In this document: in pieces, positions 1 through 10,770 of the stretch
Numbering within the stretch: the first letter of the stretch is position 1
How the letters are laid out: every line of letters starts with the position of its first letter
Assembly (NCBI RefSeq): GCF_004664715.2
Contig: NC_051079.1
Location: 58,723,660 to 58,787,659 of the forward strand
Direction: 5' to 3'
From: Peromyscus leucopus
Taxonomy: Eukaryota > Chordata > Mammalia > Rodentia > Cricetidae
DNA length: 64,000 nt
Translations under genes and position numbers: made by a program
The notes under the pieces: generated by a model
Told to the model about the DNA's origin: nothing
Databases searched by the model: none
The model's input: the letters and a program-made list of their open reading frames with translations, nothing else

Positions 1-1319
1 CAGATCTTTAAGAGCATTTAAAATGCTTTCTTCAGAAATTCATGATCCCCATACCATTGAGTTCCTGAGTTTTTCAAGAAGACAGTTGAAAGACTGAGAA
101 TAGCGTTGTGTTTCTTTGAATATAAAAAGAGTGAACTACTTGTTGGAAACAGTATCTGAAGCCTACAGAGTGAAGAAGTATAACTTGACAAATTTTTTTT
201 CTCTATAAAATAAAAAGGAATCAATGACTTTCAAGCCCTCAATCAACAAGTAAAACTTTATGATCATGATAAAGTAGTGTCAGAAGATTTTCATAAACTA
301 TCTTAGTAACTAGGAATTGGTTCCTGGCATATTTCATGAAACAAAAAGATTATATAAGATATAAAAAATACTAAGATTCAAATTAAATGGAAAACATATG
401 TAATAAAATCCAAAGTTTCAAAAATAAATAAACTTACATTATGTCTGTTTGTAATACCATGTATTTTTAACTTTGTTATTATGTAATTGTTAAGAAAATC
501 AAGCATCCAACCAAAGTTGGCTTTATTTGGTGTTTTTATGGTGAATAATAAATGTTCCTTGAGTAGTTCATAAAACTGTGAGTGCAATTCAGAAAGTTTC
601 ATGTTCTGTTAACAGTAAAGCCAAGTAAAGCATCACAAACACAATCCCTTCTTATTATCCTATAGTCAGCAGAATGTCTTGCTGTTCAATGTCTTGAGTT
701 TCTTGGTTGGTTTTAAGCAAGATATGTAACAACTTCTATGAAGAGACCAGGAGATAGACCAAACACCAGAAGAAGATTAACTATAGGTAAATGGTATGAC
801 ATGTCATTGAACACATTCTTTATTTGACATGAAACTTCATTTTCTCATTCATCAAATGAAAATGAGAATTAAAACATTTACTTCACTGGGTGGTTTTAAG
901 CAATGAATTGAAAGCACAATATAATGCATTGTTCCCAAGAAATGTTAGCTGAAAAGATTAAGAATATCCTATTACATCACTTTTTGTACATTAGTTTAAT
1001 TTATACAAAATTTAATTAGTTTGATGTTTCTTCCAAGGAGTATTTGGAAACTGTTGTGATGTTTTCAGTCTGTTCCAGGTTTAATCTGTGCTTTCTGTAA
1101 TTTTTTCCCCTTCTATTTAAGCATGGTAATATGCTGGCATCTCACTGAGAGTTCTGACACTAAAAACTACAGGAAGTCAGCAGTTAAGGCTGCATTTGCT
1201 CCTGCAGAGAACGTCAGTTTGGTTTCTAGCAACTGGGCCAGGTGGCTAGCAACTGCCTATAACTCCAGCTCCAAGGAGAATATCCTTTTCTCTGCCAAAG
1301 GGGCATCCCCCTCTCTCTT

Positions 1320-1321
<2 letters not shown>
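1..1321. other. Unassigned AT-rich sequence
   Basis: No repeat family or coding frame was recognised here. The open frames are short (under 95 codons) and of AT-rich, low-complexity composition. Presumed unique intergenic or intronic host DNA. Confidence 0.5.
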
Positions 1322-1371
<50 letters not shown>

Positions 1372-1402
1372 TGTCTGTCTGTCTGTCTGTCTATCTGTCT
1401 GT
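1322..1402. repeat. (TG)n followed by (TCTG)n microsatellite
   Basis: About 24 TG dinucleotides run directly into tetranucleotide CTGT units. The open frames across it on both strands (Val-Cys or Thr-His runs) are artefacts of the repeat. Confidence 0.95.
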
Positions 1403-1974
1403 GACTGTGTTTAGAAAAAATCACTAAGGGTACAAAATATTTGCCCCAAAACACAGCTCCCTGATACAGTGGTGCTACAGGAAGAGCTGTCAGTACAATC
1501 CTTGAGTGGCGTCTACATCACCAACACCAGTGTTGTCACTGCTGATACACTTACAGCAAGATGAGACCTTATAATTATTCTTTTAAGGATTTTGTTGACA
1601 AGTTGACTGAGACAAAATCCTATATATCCTAGGTTGGCCTTAAACTCACAAAGTAGCCAAAAAAAAAAAAAGTCCTATTTTTATATCATGCTATACAATC
1701 AATGCTGTCTGCTTGCCTTTGAACAAATCTCAAGTTTCTTAAAAGTCAGAAGGCTCTTTCATTCTCATGTAAAGGGATTTCTGGGGGCTTGTTCCCTTCA
1801 GTAATCTGAGTTTATGCAAAAACCTTGAGTTCTAACTGTGTAGAGCTAAGACTCTTATTTGTGGAAACAAACATGTACTAATGAAGGCCATTTGAAAATC
1901 ACCAAGCATTGTAGGAATAATCTAGTGACAATGTATTGTTATTCTGTTGACTTAAGTTTAGTAGAATAGTCAGA
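1403..1974. other. Mostly unassigned; short B1-like remnant at about 1607-1660
   Basis: At 1607-1660 a short minus-strand piece resembles the middle of a B1 SINE (a 'ggttggccttaaactcac' motif) and ends in an A run. It is too short and diverged for a firm call. Nothing else was recognised in the interval. Confidence 0.35.
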
Positions 1975-2800
1975 CATTGTGGTGGTTCTTAAAATCTCCA
2001 TATCCTGCTGTTCATAATCTTGGCGCTGTATAATCAGACCCTTATGATGAACTTTTAACCTATAGAATGCTAAAGGCCTTGAATGAAACCACCATGGTCT
2101 TTATATTGTGTTTCTCTATCTTCCTAGGAGACCCAATAGAATACCTGTTGGTGAGGCAGGAGCCTAGAAATATACGGAGGAAGAGAATCCAGAGGTTAAC
2201 TTACTTGGAAAAACTAGCATCATGTGAACTTGAGTGAAGCATGTACTGTGTTAATGACCTATGGACCTCACTTTTTCTGCTATTTACCCCTTTGGAGCCT
2301 AGCTGTGGATGTGGCTTGGCACACCTCTAAGTTCCTTTGGTCCTCTCCCTTAATAAACTATCTGTTTTCTGATTAACTACCTATATGTCTCTGTTAAATT
2401 GATTGTAGAAAGACGCAAGGACTTTCCCTGTTCACTCAGATTTTTCCCTGTAACATTGGAATTCAAGAAGCAAACAGACATAAATCATCAGACTGGAGAA
2501 ACCCACTTGGTAAGGAATCACAGGAGCCTCCATAAGCTGGGAAGACCCTCTGATAAGAAGTATCAGCTTCAAGGAGATGAACATCGAATTAAAAGTGGAA
2601 CTTGCCACACTCGAGCTTCTGAAAATACTGAAGCCCAGAGCAGAAGCCTGGGGATATGTCAGTGAGTTTCCTAGCCAAAGACAATGACTGAACCACATTC
2701 AACACTTGACCTGTAGAGACTGTGCAATAATAAGTGTGCTGTTTTAAGCTTTTTAGTTTGTGGCAATTTGTTGCGTTTCAGTAGGATCCTAATAGACCAG
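1975..2800 (+). mobile_element. Possible old MaLR (MLT1-like) LTR sequence
   Basis: The end of the block, about 2725-2795, reads as a TTTTAAGC..TTTAGTTTGTGGCAATTTGTT..CTAATAGACC type tail. That resembles the 3' end of MLT1-class mammalian MaLR LTRs as I know them. The start near 1975 (TGTGGTGGTT) could be the 5' end. The interval is longer than one LTR, so a second insertion is probable, perhaps around 2290-2420 where an AATAAA occurs. Two opposed 88-codon frames at 2399-2698 are not thought to be genes. Confidence 0.35.
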
Positions 2801-3120
2801 GTTAAAGGATAAAACATGATGGGAGTCACTTCAATTATGAGTCTTTATAATAGATCTAATTCAATTGTAAAAGGATAATTTGACTTAATTTTTATATACA
2901 TCAGTTATCATGGCTGCAGAGCATGGTGGTTTGTTTTATTACTCTTTCCATAATGGAAACAATTAGCAGTTTGTGTGTAATAGAATTATGATGATTTCTT
3001 TTAAGTCATATGACTTTCACAGTAAAGACTAGGAAATTCCAGTCAAATATGCTCAAACACTCTTTCCTGGCACATGAAAATTCCACCTTGATTTATATGA
3101 GTGAGAATAGGCTGAATATA
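2801..3120. other. Unassigned AT-rich sequence
   Basis: Nothing recognisable was seen; no coding signal. Confidence 0.4.
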
Positions 3121-3265
3121 TACCACCATGTGTGTCCTTTGAAGGTCAGAGGACAACTTGCAGGAGTCACTTCTCTCTTTCTTCCATGTGGATTCAAGGG
3201 AGTGAACTCAGGTCATCAGACTTTGAGGCAAGAGGTGTCACCAATTGGAACACCTGACCAGTTCT
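3121..3265 (-). mobile_element. B3-type SINE (minus strand)
   Basis: Reading on the minus strand, the segment has the typical order of a rodent B2/B3-related SINE: a tRNA-like head with 'ctgagttcactcc' character, then the ACCATGTGG-type centre, then the 'gtcctctgacct' region. The copy is diverged. It lies beside an L1 fragment. Confidence 0.6.
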
Positions 3266-3269
3266 TCTG

Positions 3270-3632
3270 TTTTTGTTTTGTTTTAATTGACACATAGTCA
3301 TTATGTATCTAACTAAGTTTCATGAAGACATTATCATGTAAGTATATAATGTACCTTAAGCAACCCCTTATGCTATATTTCATCCTCCCTTTCTCTTGCC
3401 TCCTGACTCCCATTACTCCCATTCATTCCTCTAGTCAATGTTGGTCTTATGTTTAGGTAATAAGTACATACATGACTTAATGTAGCCATATAGACATTAG
3501 TTCTATGAATGAAATGAAGGAAAACGTGCTTTTCCCTGTTTGAGACTTAGTTCCCCTAGTTTGATAATGTCCAGTAGAATATATATTTTCCTGCAAGCCA
3601 TATGACTTTATTATCTTTTATGGTTGAATAAA

Positions 3633-3693
<61 letters not shown>

Positions 3694-4034
3694 ATATTCT
3701 TTAATCATTCTTCTTTTCATGGAAATACTCATCTGACTCTATAGTGTAGCTGTTGTGAATGATGGTACAATAAACATCAATCTGCAAGTATCTTGATGAC
3801 ATACTGAGTTAGGCTTTAATGCAAATACCCTAGAGTTGGATAGCCAGGTCTATGGTGGATCTATTTTTAGTTTTTTGATGAGGCTCCATATTGGTTTTCA
3901 TTGTTACTAGACTAATTTACATTCTCACCAACACTCCATACATGATCTCTTTTCTCTGCATCCTCACCAGTGTTTGTCATTTGTTTTTCTTTTAATTATT
4001 GTATATATTTACATGTACTTATTTTTTCACATCA
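3270..4034 (-). mobile_element. Old L1 fragment, ORF2 C-terminal region, minus strand
   Basis: The reverse complement corresponds to the end of L1 ORF2. Diagnostic landmarks in plus orientation are the gttgtgaatgatggtacaataaacat stretch (about 3750-3775), the later 'atagccaggtctatgg' and the 'ttacattctcaccaacactcc' segment (about 3917-3940). All are landmarks of reverse-complemented mammalian L1 ORF2. No intact frame remains. A CA microsatellite interrupts it. Confidence 0.75.
3636..3691. repeat. (CA)n microsatellite
   Basis: Twenty-eight uninterrupted CA units lie inside the L1 fragment. Confidence 0.97.
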
Positions 4035-6599
4035 TTAATGCTGGATATATTCTTTTAAAATTATTTTTAATACACACTATATTTTGATCATGGTTTCACC
4101 TCAACCATCTCCTCCTTGATCCTCCTCACCTTCCCACGCTCCCAACTCCATACATTCTTTCTCTTTTATAAGAAAAAAAAAAGCAGACAAATTAAAAAGA
4201 CAAAAGAGTAAAACAAAATGCACAAAATGATAAATAAAATGAAGAAGAAAAAAAGGAAAACTATAGATGTAACCAACCGTCTTATTAAATAAGAAACACA
4301 GAAACAATGCAAAAGAGAAAGCCGAGAGGTCAGAGCTCAGAGCTAAAATCTCACCCTTCCGCCTGCGGTGTCCCAGCTTCCCGAAAGAGGGCCCTATTTC
4401 CTGTCTGTTCGTCTATTTAAAGTATTTTGTTCTGCCTTCTCATTGGTTGTAAACCCAAACACGTGACTGCCTCATCACTGTCTGAATGTACAGCCCCCAA
4501 TGCTGGCTATATCCCTGAACACACAGATATCTATGGGATTAAAGGCGTGTGCCACCACCGCCACACTCTTGCTATGGCTCTAATAGCTCTGACCCCCGGG
4601 CAACTTTATTTATTAACATACAATCAAAATCACATTTCAGTACAATTAGATTACCACCACAGAAAACAAAGAGCATAAGAAACACATGTAGACACACACA
4701 AAAAAACAAATTAGAAACCATAATATGCAAACAAACACTAGCATGATTAAAAAATGTACAAACAAAGCAACAGGAGACAAAAATATCTCCAAATATTACC
4801 TTTGTGTTCATTTTGTGTTTCCCCTGTACTACTGGGCATGGGGCCTGTGAAGTGTGGTTTGTACAGCTAGTGTACCTTCTTTGGAGAACTATTTTTTTCT
4901 TTTGCTAGAGGTTGTGAATTGGAGATACCTTCTTGACTGGGAATGGAAGCTAGTGTCTATGTCCCCATCTGAGTACTGGAACCCTGACTTGGACCTGTGC
5001 TGGCCCTATGTGTGTTGCAACTGTCTATGTGTGCATATGTGAATCAGTCCTGTTGTATCTGGAAGACACAGTCCCTGTGGTGTCATCCACCCCCCTATGA
5101 ATATTACAGTCTTTCCATATCTTCTTCGTAATAGTCCCCTGAGCTTTAAAGGTAGGAATTTGATGAAGACATCCACTGAGGACTAGGTGTTCCAAGGTCT
5201 CCTCCATTGTCCAGTTATGAGTCTCTGTTTTATTTCCTATTTCTTGCAAGAGGAAAAGTCTTTGACAATGGCAGGTATAGAAGAATGTCATTAGGAGTCA
5301 TTTAATTGCTACATTCTTTTATCAGAACAAATATTATTTAGTTTCCCCCTAGGTTTGTGGTCTATCTAGTCTCAGGTTGATTTCTCCCACAACTTTAGTG
5401 GCATTATTACAGTAGTAAATCACTCAGGCAAATCACTGTGGTAGATCAAAGGGTTTGTAGCAGGGTTGGCCTTTACTTTCACCTTTGGTAGTGTACAGAA
5501 TATCTTCTAGTGCACTTGTCTCTAGGGGTAAAGTCCCTAGTTAGGCATAGGCTTGACTTCTCTGTGTTTAATGAGATATACAAGTGCTGTCTTCAGCAGT
5601 AAGGACTCATTATTCTCAATTTGTAGAGAGCAACCAATATCTTTGGCAATAGCCTGTGTTGTTTAGGGGTTTCTATGGGGTCTCTTTGGCCAACAACTCA
5701 ATTAAATGTAACCCATTACCAGCATTTGGGGTTTCACTTGGTGGCTGGAGAGGTCTAGGCGCTTTGTCTCCCCAGTTATATGGTTACTCCATTTAGATTT
5801 CATTAATTCACATGTGTATATATTTTAAGAAGCTTGTACTATAGTAAGTCTTCATATGTCCCTTAGCATTAATTGTACCTCCCTATATTTTCTGCCATAG
5901 AACCTTCTTCCTCCTCCTGCACTGCTCAATCTTGTCATTCCAGTTTCCCCCCTGTTGTTCTCTAACCATAGGTGACCCTCACTGCCCCCTAGTTTTTTAT
6001 TCTATAACTACACTCTGTGGTGTATTCAGAGAGTAGCATTCCTATTAAAGGCTTAAAAGCTAACATTCACAAGTAAGAGAAGATTTTAACATATTTGGGG
6101 TTCTGGGTTACCTCACATAGGATGACTTTCTTTCTAGTTCTGTTTATTTCACTGCAAATGCCATGATTTCATTTTCTTTTAACTGTTAAAATATTCTATT
6201 GTGTAAATGTCTCAAATTTTTCTGATTCATTCATCTGTGAATAGACATTTAGGCTACTTCTGATTTCTGGCAATTATGAATAGAATAGCTATGAATGTAG
6301 TTATATAAGTATCTTTATAGTAAGATGGAGAATCCTTGAGGTATATGCCCAAGAGTGGTATAGCAGGGTCTTGAGGTAGCAGATCTATTTTTAGTTTTCT
6401 AAGAAGCTACATCACTGATTTCTGTAGTGTCAGAACACGTTTGCAAACCCACCAGCAATGGATGAATGTTCCCCTTTACCCTGCGTTCTATCCAGCATGA
6501 GCTGTCACTTGTTTATTGATCACGACCATTCTGACTGCTGTAAGATGAAATCGCTAAGTAGCTTTGATTTGCCTTTTCCTGATAACTAAGGGTGTTGAG
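4035..6599 (-). mobile_element. L1 3' end (3' UTR plus ORF2 C-terminal region), minus strand, split by an LTR
   Basis: The element runs in reverse. Its A/C-rich 3' end is at 4035-4261 and resumes at 4662. The rodent L1 3' UTR follows (about 4785-5990). The ORF2 C-terminal coding region is at about 5990-6599, with landmarks such as 'cttaaaagctaacattcac' and 'cccaagagtggtatagcagg'. It is interrupted at 4262-4661 by an LTR with a perfect 6 bp duplication and is cut at 6600 by another LTR. Many frameshifts exclude function. The small frames at 4427-5291 are chance frames. Confidence 0.8.
4262..4661 (-). mobile_element. Solo LTR, SINE-bearing class II-like family, minus strand
   Basis: On the minus strand the element starts TGTGGTGGTAAT and ends near GGTTACATCTATA. 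It is flanked by a perfect 6 bp direct repeat, GAAAAC, at 4256-4261 and 4662-4667. Six-base duplications are usual for class II (ERVK-type) elements. The terminal TG at the plus-left end is mutated to TA. An AATAAA-like AATAAATAAAG lies near the LTR start in sense, and a B1-head-like module (gggattaaaggcgtgtgcc) is at about 4536-4556. A close relative lies at 33859-34277. Confidence 0.85.
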
Positions 6600-6995
6600 T
6601 GTAGCTGGAAGGTTTTCTGAGGTCACAGGGGCCCTGCGGTCCTTTGTCCCTCTGTTCCTGCCTGGCTCCATGGTCCCTCAGCCACTTATAAAATAATCAT
6701 TCAGAGGCTTAATATTAATTATCAACTGTAAGGCATATGTCAGGCTTCTTGCTAGCTAGCTATTCAACCCATAATTATTAATCTATGTATTGTCATATGT
6801 TCTGTGTGCATCCCTTTAAATGCTGTTCCTAGGAGGGCAGTCTGGTGTCTCCCTCACTCCACCTTTCTCTTTCTTGTCTCTCTCCTTGGATTTCTCACCT
6901 GTCTCTAAGCTGCCCTTCCATAGTCCAAAGCAGCTTATTTATTAACCAATGGGAACAACACATATTCACAGCATACAGAACAACATCCCATAGCA
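6600..6995 (-). mobile_element. LTR of a mys-like family, minus strand (3' LTR of a partial element)
   Basis: In sense the LTR begins TGCTATGGGATGTTG and carries TTAATAAATAAGC, matching the organisation of the LTRs at 45921, 55702 and 60903 (TGCTGTGGGA, then CAATAAATAAAGC). Immediately upstream in sense is a purine-rich AAAAGGGGAAG, the expected polypurine tract for the 3' LTR, so internal sequence continues to the right. It cuts a minus-strand L1 at its left end. The 62-codon plus-strand frame at 6845-7033 is spurious. Confidence 0.75.
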
Positions 6996-7960
6996 CTTCC
7001 CCTTTTCTATCTAATCAAAAAGGAAAGTTTTAGCTTTAATTTAATTCTAATCTGAAAAAAAATCAGTGTTTCATACCAATGTACTAATTTTTCAATGCTA
7101 GAATTAGAAAAGTGACAATACGACAACTAGGAACTATTAGATAATAGTATAAATAAGATCAGTCATTTAGACAATAAGCTTACAATAAACTGTAGTTCAA
7201 TTTAGTTGAAAAAGTTGATTATTTATTGTTTGTTTGTTTGTTTGTTTGTTTGTTTGAGACAGGGTTTCTCTGTGTAGCTTTGTGTCTTTCCTGGAACTCG
7301 CTTTGTAGACCAGGCTGGCCTTGAACTCACAGAGATCCACCTGCCTCTGCCGCTCGAGTGCTGGGATTAAAGGCGTGCGCCACCACCGCCCAGTGAAAAA
7401 GTTGATTATTTAATCATTCCTAGTAATAGAAAAAGTAGAAAAGAAATCATAGTAGTATTAAAAAGATAGTCTAACAATTCTGTGTAAACTGAAAAAAATA
7501 CTTAAAATATATTTAAACATTTATTAGCACAAAAATTTCCCCAAATTGCCACAGTTTATCAAATCTCTGGTCCAGAAAAGTTAAAATTCCTATAGTCTTC
7601 CAGGAATTAAATAAATTAAATCTGAAGTTTAAATATTAGGCATAAAATAGTCTCATCAGCTGCATCTCCTTCATACTTATTCTTCCTGGTGACAGGAAAT
7701 GGAGTTGTGATTTCTAACCTCTTCTCATATAGTAGAAACAGAGGCACACACACTAGGAAAAAATTCCACACAAGAGGATTTCAAAATGCTAATACATGCA
7801 TGAAAGCCACAAATCATGAATAATGAAATTAGTATAAATAAAAGCTGTGTTATAAAAGTAGTTAAAGCAAAATTTGTTGGATTGTAACAAGATCTGAACT
7901 CTTCTGATACCTTATGAAAAATACAACTTCAGAAAATTTTATTTTTGGCTTCTTGAGGTT
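6996..7960 (-). mobile_element. Internal sequence of the mys-like element, non-coding
   Basis: AT-rich sequence adjoins the polypurine tract of the 3' LTR. No retroviral frame can be recognised and no 5' LTR is seen to the right, so the element is partial. It was later hit by a B1 at 7226-7393. The right limit is uncertain. Confidence 0.45.
7226..7393 (-). mobile_element. B1 SINE, minus strand, with 19 bp target duplication
   Basis: A complete B1 in reverse: (TTTG)n/T-rich tail, the gagacagggtttctctgtg segment, and the head near ccaccaccgcccag. It is bounded by a perfect 19 bp direct repeat at 7207-7225 and 7394-7412 (starts TGAAAAAGTTGATT), the signature of L1-driven insertion. Confidence 0.95.
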
Positions 7961-8129
7961 ATAATTTGCCTAGGCAATGATGTACTCTTGCTCTGAATAT
8001 ACAGCCAGATGTATATCACAGTGTTATAAAAATTTTTCATAACTGAATTTTTTGAAGCCCATGCATAGCAGCAGGGGGGATTGGATACAGCTGCAATTAA
8101 ACAAAGAATTTCAGGCTTGTGTTAGAATA

Positions 8130-8900
8130 TGAACAAGAATCCATTGAGGAAAGGAATCTAGATAAGAGATAATGAGTGCTGTTCTCTGCTTCCTGTTTGC
8201 AGATCCAGTTGTGAACTGTTGGCTGCTGCTCCAATACCATGCCTGCCTGCCTGCTGCCATGATCCTCCCACGATGGCCACAGACTCCTGTCCCTCAGCAA
8301 CTACCGCATTCATCAGGGACTTTATATCTAAGGCCTGGAAGTTCATTATCCAAGATGATAGTGCTGGCATGGATCCAGCTGGTGCTGCAAATCATGTGGC
8401 ACAAGAATAAAAAAAGCTCAACATATTCAAGTATCATATCTCCACTCCAACACACACTGTGCTGCGAGACCCTGCTGGTCGGAGGTTGCAGTCAACCATG
8501 GCCTGGCAGCCTTCTCCAAACTCGGCAATATAGAGGACACCCCTCCTCACCCCTGCCTGCCCCAGTGGAAGGCACTCTGTTCTCTACCTGACCATATTTG
8601 GAGACTATCTCTATGGCCTAGGCCCAGATGCCTAACTTATCCCTAGTATGACCCTTGACACAGTTCCCTGCAGAATCTTTCCCCCTGCTGCCCATATGGT
8701 ACTTAGACATTGTACTAGGAGCTTTATAATAGGACCATGCTTCATAGATGATAACTAAGACTTCCACTAGGAGCCTTGTGATTGGAGCATGTTGTTTAAT
8801 GCAGATTAGGTATATAACAAGAAACTTCTCTGAGTTTGTGTATTACATGAAAATTACTGTGAAATGTACAAATACAGAGATTTTATAATTAGAAATACAG
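8130..8900 (+). mobile_element. LTR-like block with tandem repeat and TATA box, family unknown
   Basis: The segment holds a 139-codon plus-strand frame (8172-8591) that I do not recognise. It reads like a GC-rich retroelement piece rather than a gene: it has no start context or domain and an overlapping second frame. Downstream, two imperfect 53 bp direct repeats (8701-8753, 8754-8806) sit immediately before TATATAA at 8811-8817. That layout is typical of U3 enhancer repeats before an LTR core promoter. LTR ends and target duplication were not identified. Confidence 0.35.
8811..8817 (+). promoter_or_regulatory. Candidate TATA box of LTR-like block
   Basis: TATATAA lies four bases after the second 53 bp repeat unit. 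The second unit also has an inverted CCAAT box (gtgattgg). Function is inferred only from arrangement. Confidence 0.35.
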
Positions 8901-9130
8901 ATAATCATGACCTTGAAGATGAATGTTTCACTTGATGAAATGTTGATATTTAGGCTTAACATTGTCTTTTATTCCTAATTATAAAATATACAAGAAAATA
9001 ATCAAGAGTTGCAGAAGTAACCAGAGTCATATACTGAATGCACAGCTTCTGTACCTTGTCCACCAAGTTAAGCCTCTCCATCTACCTTTTCCTTCCCAAC
9101 TCTCTTCCTATATGTGACTCTAATATTTCT

Positions 9131-9885
9131 CATATACAAGAGTAACTTGAACTGAGGGGGATTACTGGAAGGGGAGCATTTCAGGGTCTGGTGCTGTGGC
9201 AGGGGAATCTCCCAGGAGTCTATGCAGATGACCCCAACTTAGACTCCAGCAACAGTGGATAAGTAGCCTCAACTGGCTGTCTCCCGTGACCAGGTTAGTG
9301 CCTGGCCCAATTGTCATCAGAGAGGGATCATCCAGCAACTTGATGGAGGCAGATGCAGAGACCCACAGCCAAACATTAGGTGGAGCTTTGGAATTCTGTG
9401 GAGGAGGAGGAGAAAGGAATGTAGGAGCCAGAGGGGTCAAAGACATCATGGGAAGGCTCGCACAATCTGCTAACCTGGGCTCATAGGGGGCTCTCAGAGA
9501 CTGGACTGGCAACCAGGGAGCCTGCATGAGACTGACGTAGGCACTTTGGATATATGTTACAGTTTGGATATATGTTACAGTCTCCATGGGACTCCTAACA
9601 GGGGAAACAGTGACTGTCTCCGATTCTTACTGGCTTTTGGGACCCTACTTCTCATATTGGGTCGCCATGACCAGTCTTAATACATGGGAAGGTGCTTAGT
9701 CTTACTGCAACTTGATATGCCATGTTTTATTAATACTCATAGGAGACCTGTCCTTTCCTGGATGTAGACAGAAGAGGAGGAAATGGGGGGTGGGGTGGAG
9801 GAAAGGGACTTGGAGGGGAGGATGGGGAGGAGGAGGCTGCATCCAGGATGTAAAATAAATAGATGAATAAAAATCTATTTTTAAA
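9131..9885 (+). mobile_element. L1 3' UTR, plus strand, with G-rich tract
   Basis: The sequence follows the layout of a rodent L1 3' UTR: the 'gatgcagagacccacag' segment, the 'ggactcctaacagggg' segment, a 'ttgggaccctacttctc'-like segment, then a purine tract with multiple G runs (9770-9840) and an AT-rich end with AATAAATAGATG. A 17-18 bp tandem duplication (ttggatatatgttacag) occurs at about 9547-9581. The 141-codon reverse frame here is a shadow of non-coding 3' UTR. Confidence 0.8.
9770..9840 (+). repeat. G-rich polypurine tract with G4 potential
   Basis: Several runs of three to six G (for example ggggggtggggtgg) are spaced closely enough to form a quadruplex. A G-rich polypurine tract is a conserved property of mammalian L1 3' UTRs. 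Confidence 0.7.
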
Positions 9886-10339
9886 TTCATGATTAAGAGA
9901 GTTATAAGGAATAGTTCTCTTTTTTACTATCCTATTTAAACCAAATTCAATGTATTTTAAATACATTTAAATATCTGCAGGAATAGATACTCGATAAAAA
10001 TCTTGAATAATACTTGTATTACTTAGTTTGTGATTCAAATTATAAATTACTTGCATAAATCTCAAGAATCACTTTTCAAACCTTGACACATATACCAGAT
10101 ATGAATTCAATTAAGTAAAATGAATCATATGCAGGACAACACAAGTAAGTTAATACTTAGGAAGTGGAACCTGGTACTAGGTACTAGGATTCTTGTAAAT
10201 GGTGTTAAAAGTATTTATTTTTCTAAAACCAAAAGTTAACCAGGGAGAAAGTTTAAATTGCAAATAAGGAGATTTAAGTGATTTATAAAGACAAATGTTG
10301 AGACAGAGGACAATTTGACATAGCCTAGACTTTCAAGGG
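9886..10339. other. Unassigned AT-rich sequence
   Basis: No repeat or coding feature recognised. Confidence 0.4.
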
Positions 10340-10590
10340 AATCATCTTTTCCGTGGATTTCAAACAATGCCCATCAAGAGGCTGAGGCTATCAGGATAAT
10401 GCTTCTCATGCTGATCAGCTTTAGGGTCTTCTACACATTGGCTCAGCTCACCCGTCAGTGCTCTGTCTGTTAGCACCACCACTTCCCAATCACTTCTTAC
10501 TGAGGAGTGACTCACAAATCTGATATAATTTGCAGGGAGAGGGCCTTCGTAAGAGCAACGAGAGTGCATTCCTGCAATAGCTGAAAGCCA
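10340..10590 (-). other. Weak exon-like segment, minus strand
   Basis: On the minus strand a 69-codon frame (10360-10569) overlaps a segment with an acceptor-like ...ctattgcag|GAATG and a donor-like ACGG|GTGAGC about 120 bases later. Some CpGs are retained. The frame has no domain that I recognise, and the splice signals are of a strength expected by chance in 64 kb. It could be a lncRNA exon, an old coding exon or nothing. Confidence 0.12.
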
Positions 10591-10708
10591 ACATTAGACA
10601 ATTATCCAGAGAAACTAATGTCAAAGAACAGTCGTACCAGACCAAAGTTTTAACTACCAAAGGGAGCCCTCAAAGAGCGTTAGTGTAGATTCGCATGCTC
10701 TGACTTTT

Positions 10709-10720
10709 GCCATCTGGTGG
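10709..10720 (-). promoter_or_regulatory. CTCF core motif
   Basis: The minus strand reads CCACCAGATGGC, a full match to the CTCF core CCASYAGRKGGC. It lies in apparently unique sequence, not in one of the SINEs that spread such sites in rodents. Binding is not shown. Confidence 0.45.
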
Positions 10721-10770
10721 TACTGAACTGTAATTGCAATCACCGAAAAAAAAAATACTGACAAAAATAC

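Noticed and set aside
1257..1454. Thr-His and Val-Cys repeat frames as low-complexity proteins
   Set aside because: They are translations of the TG/TCTG microsatellite; the same holds for 44588-44930 and 35337-35519.
4427..4678. Short frames shared between 4427-4746 and 34057-34386 as a duplicated gene
   Set aside because: Both are readings of the same LTR subfamily in antisense.
8172..8591. A 139-codon plus-strand frame as a gene
   Set aside because: Second overlapping frames, no domain, and location next to an LTR-like promoter block suggest retroelement sequence.
9547..9581. Tandem ggatatatgttacag repeat as a regulatory array
   Set aside because: Only two units, inside an L1 3' UTR; a simple local duplication is enough.
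9162..9587. A 141-codon minus-strand frame as a gene
   Set aside because: It is antisense to a well-ordered L1 3' UTR; the repeated VTYIQ part comes from a 17-18 bp tandem duplication.
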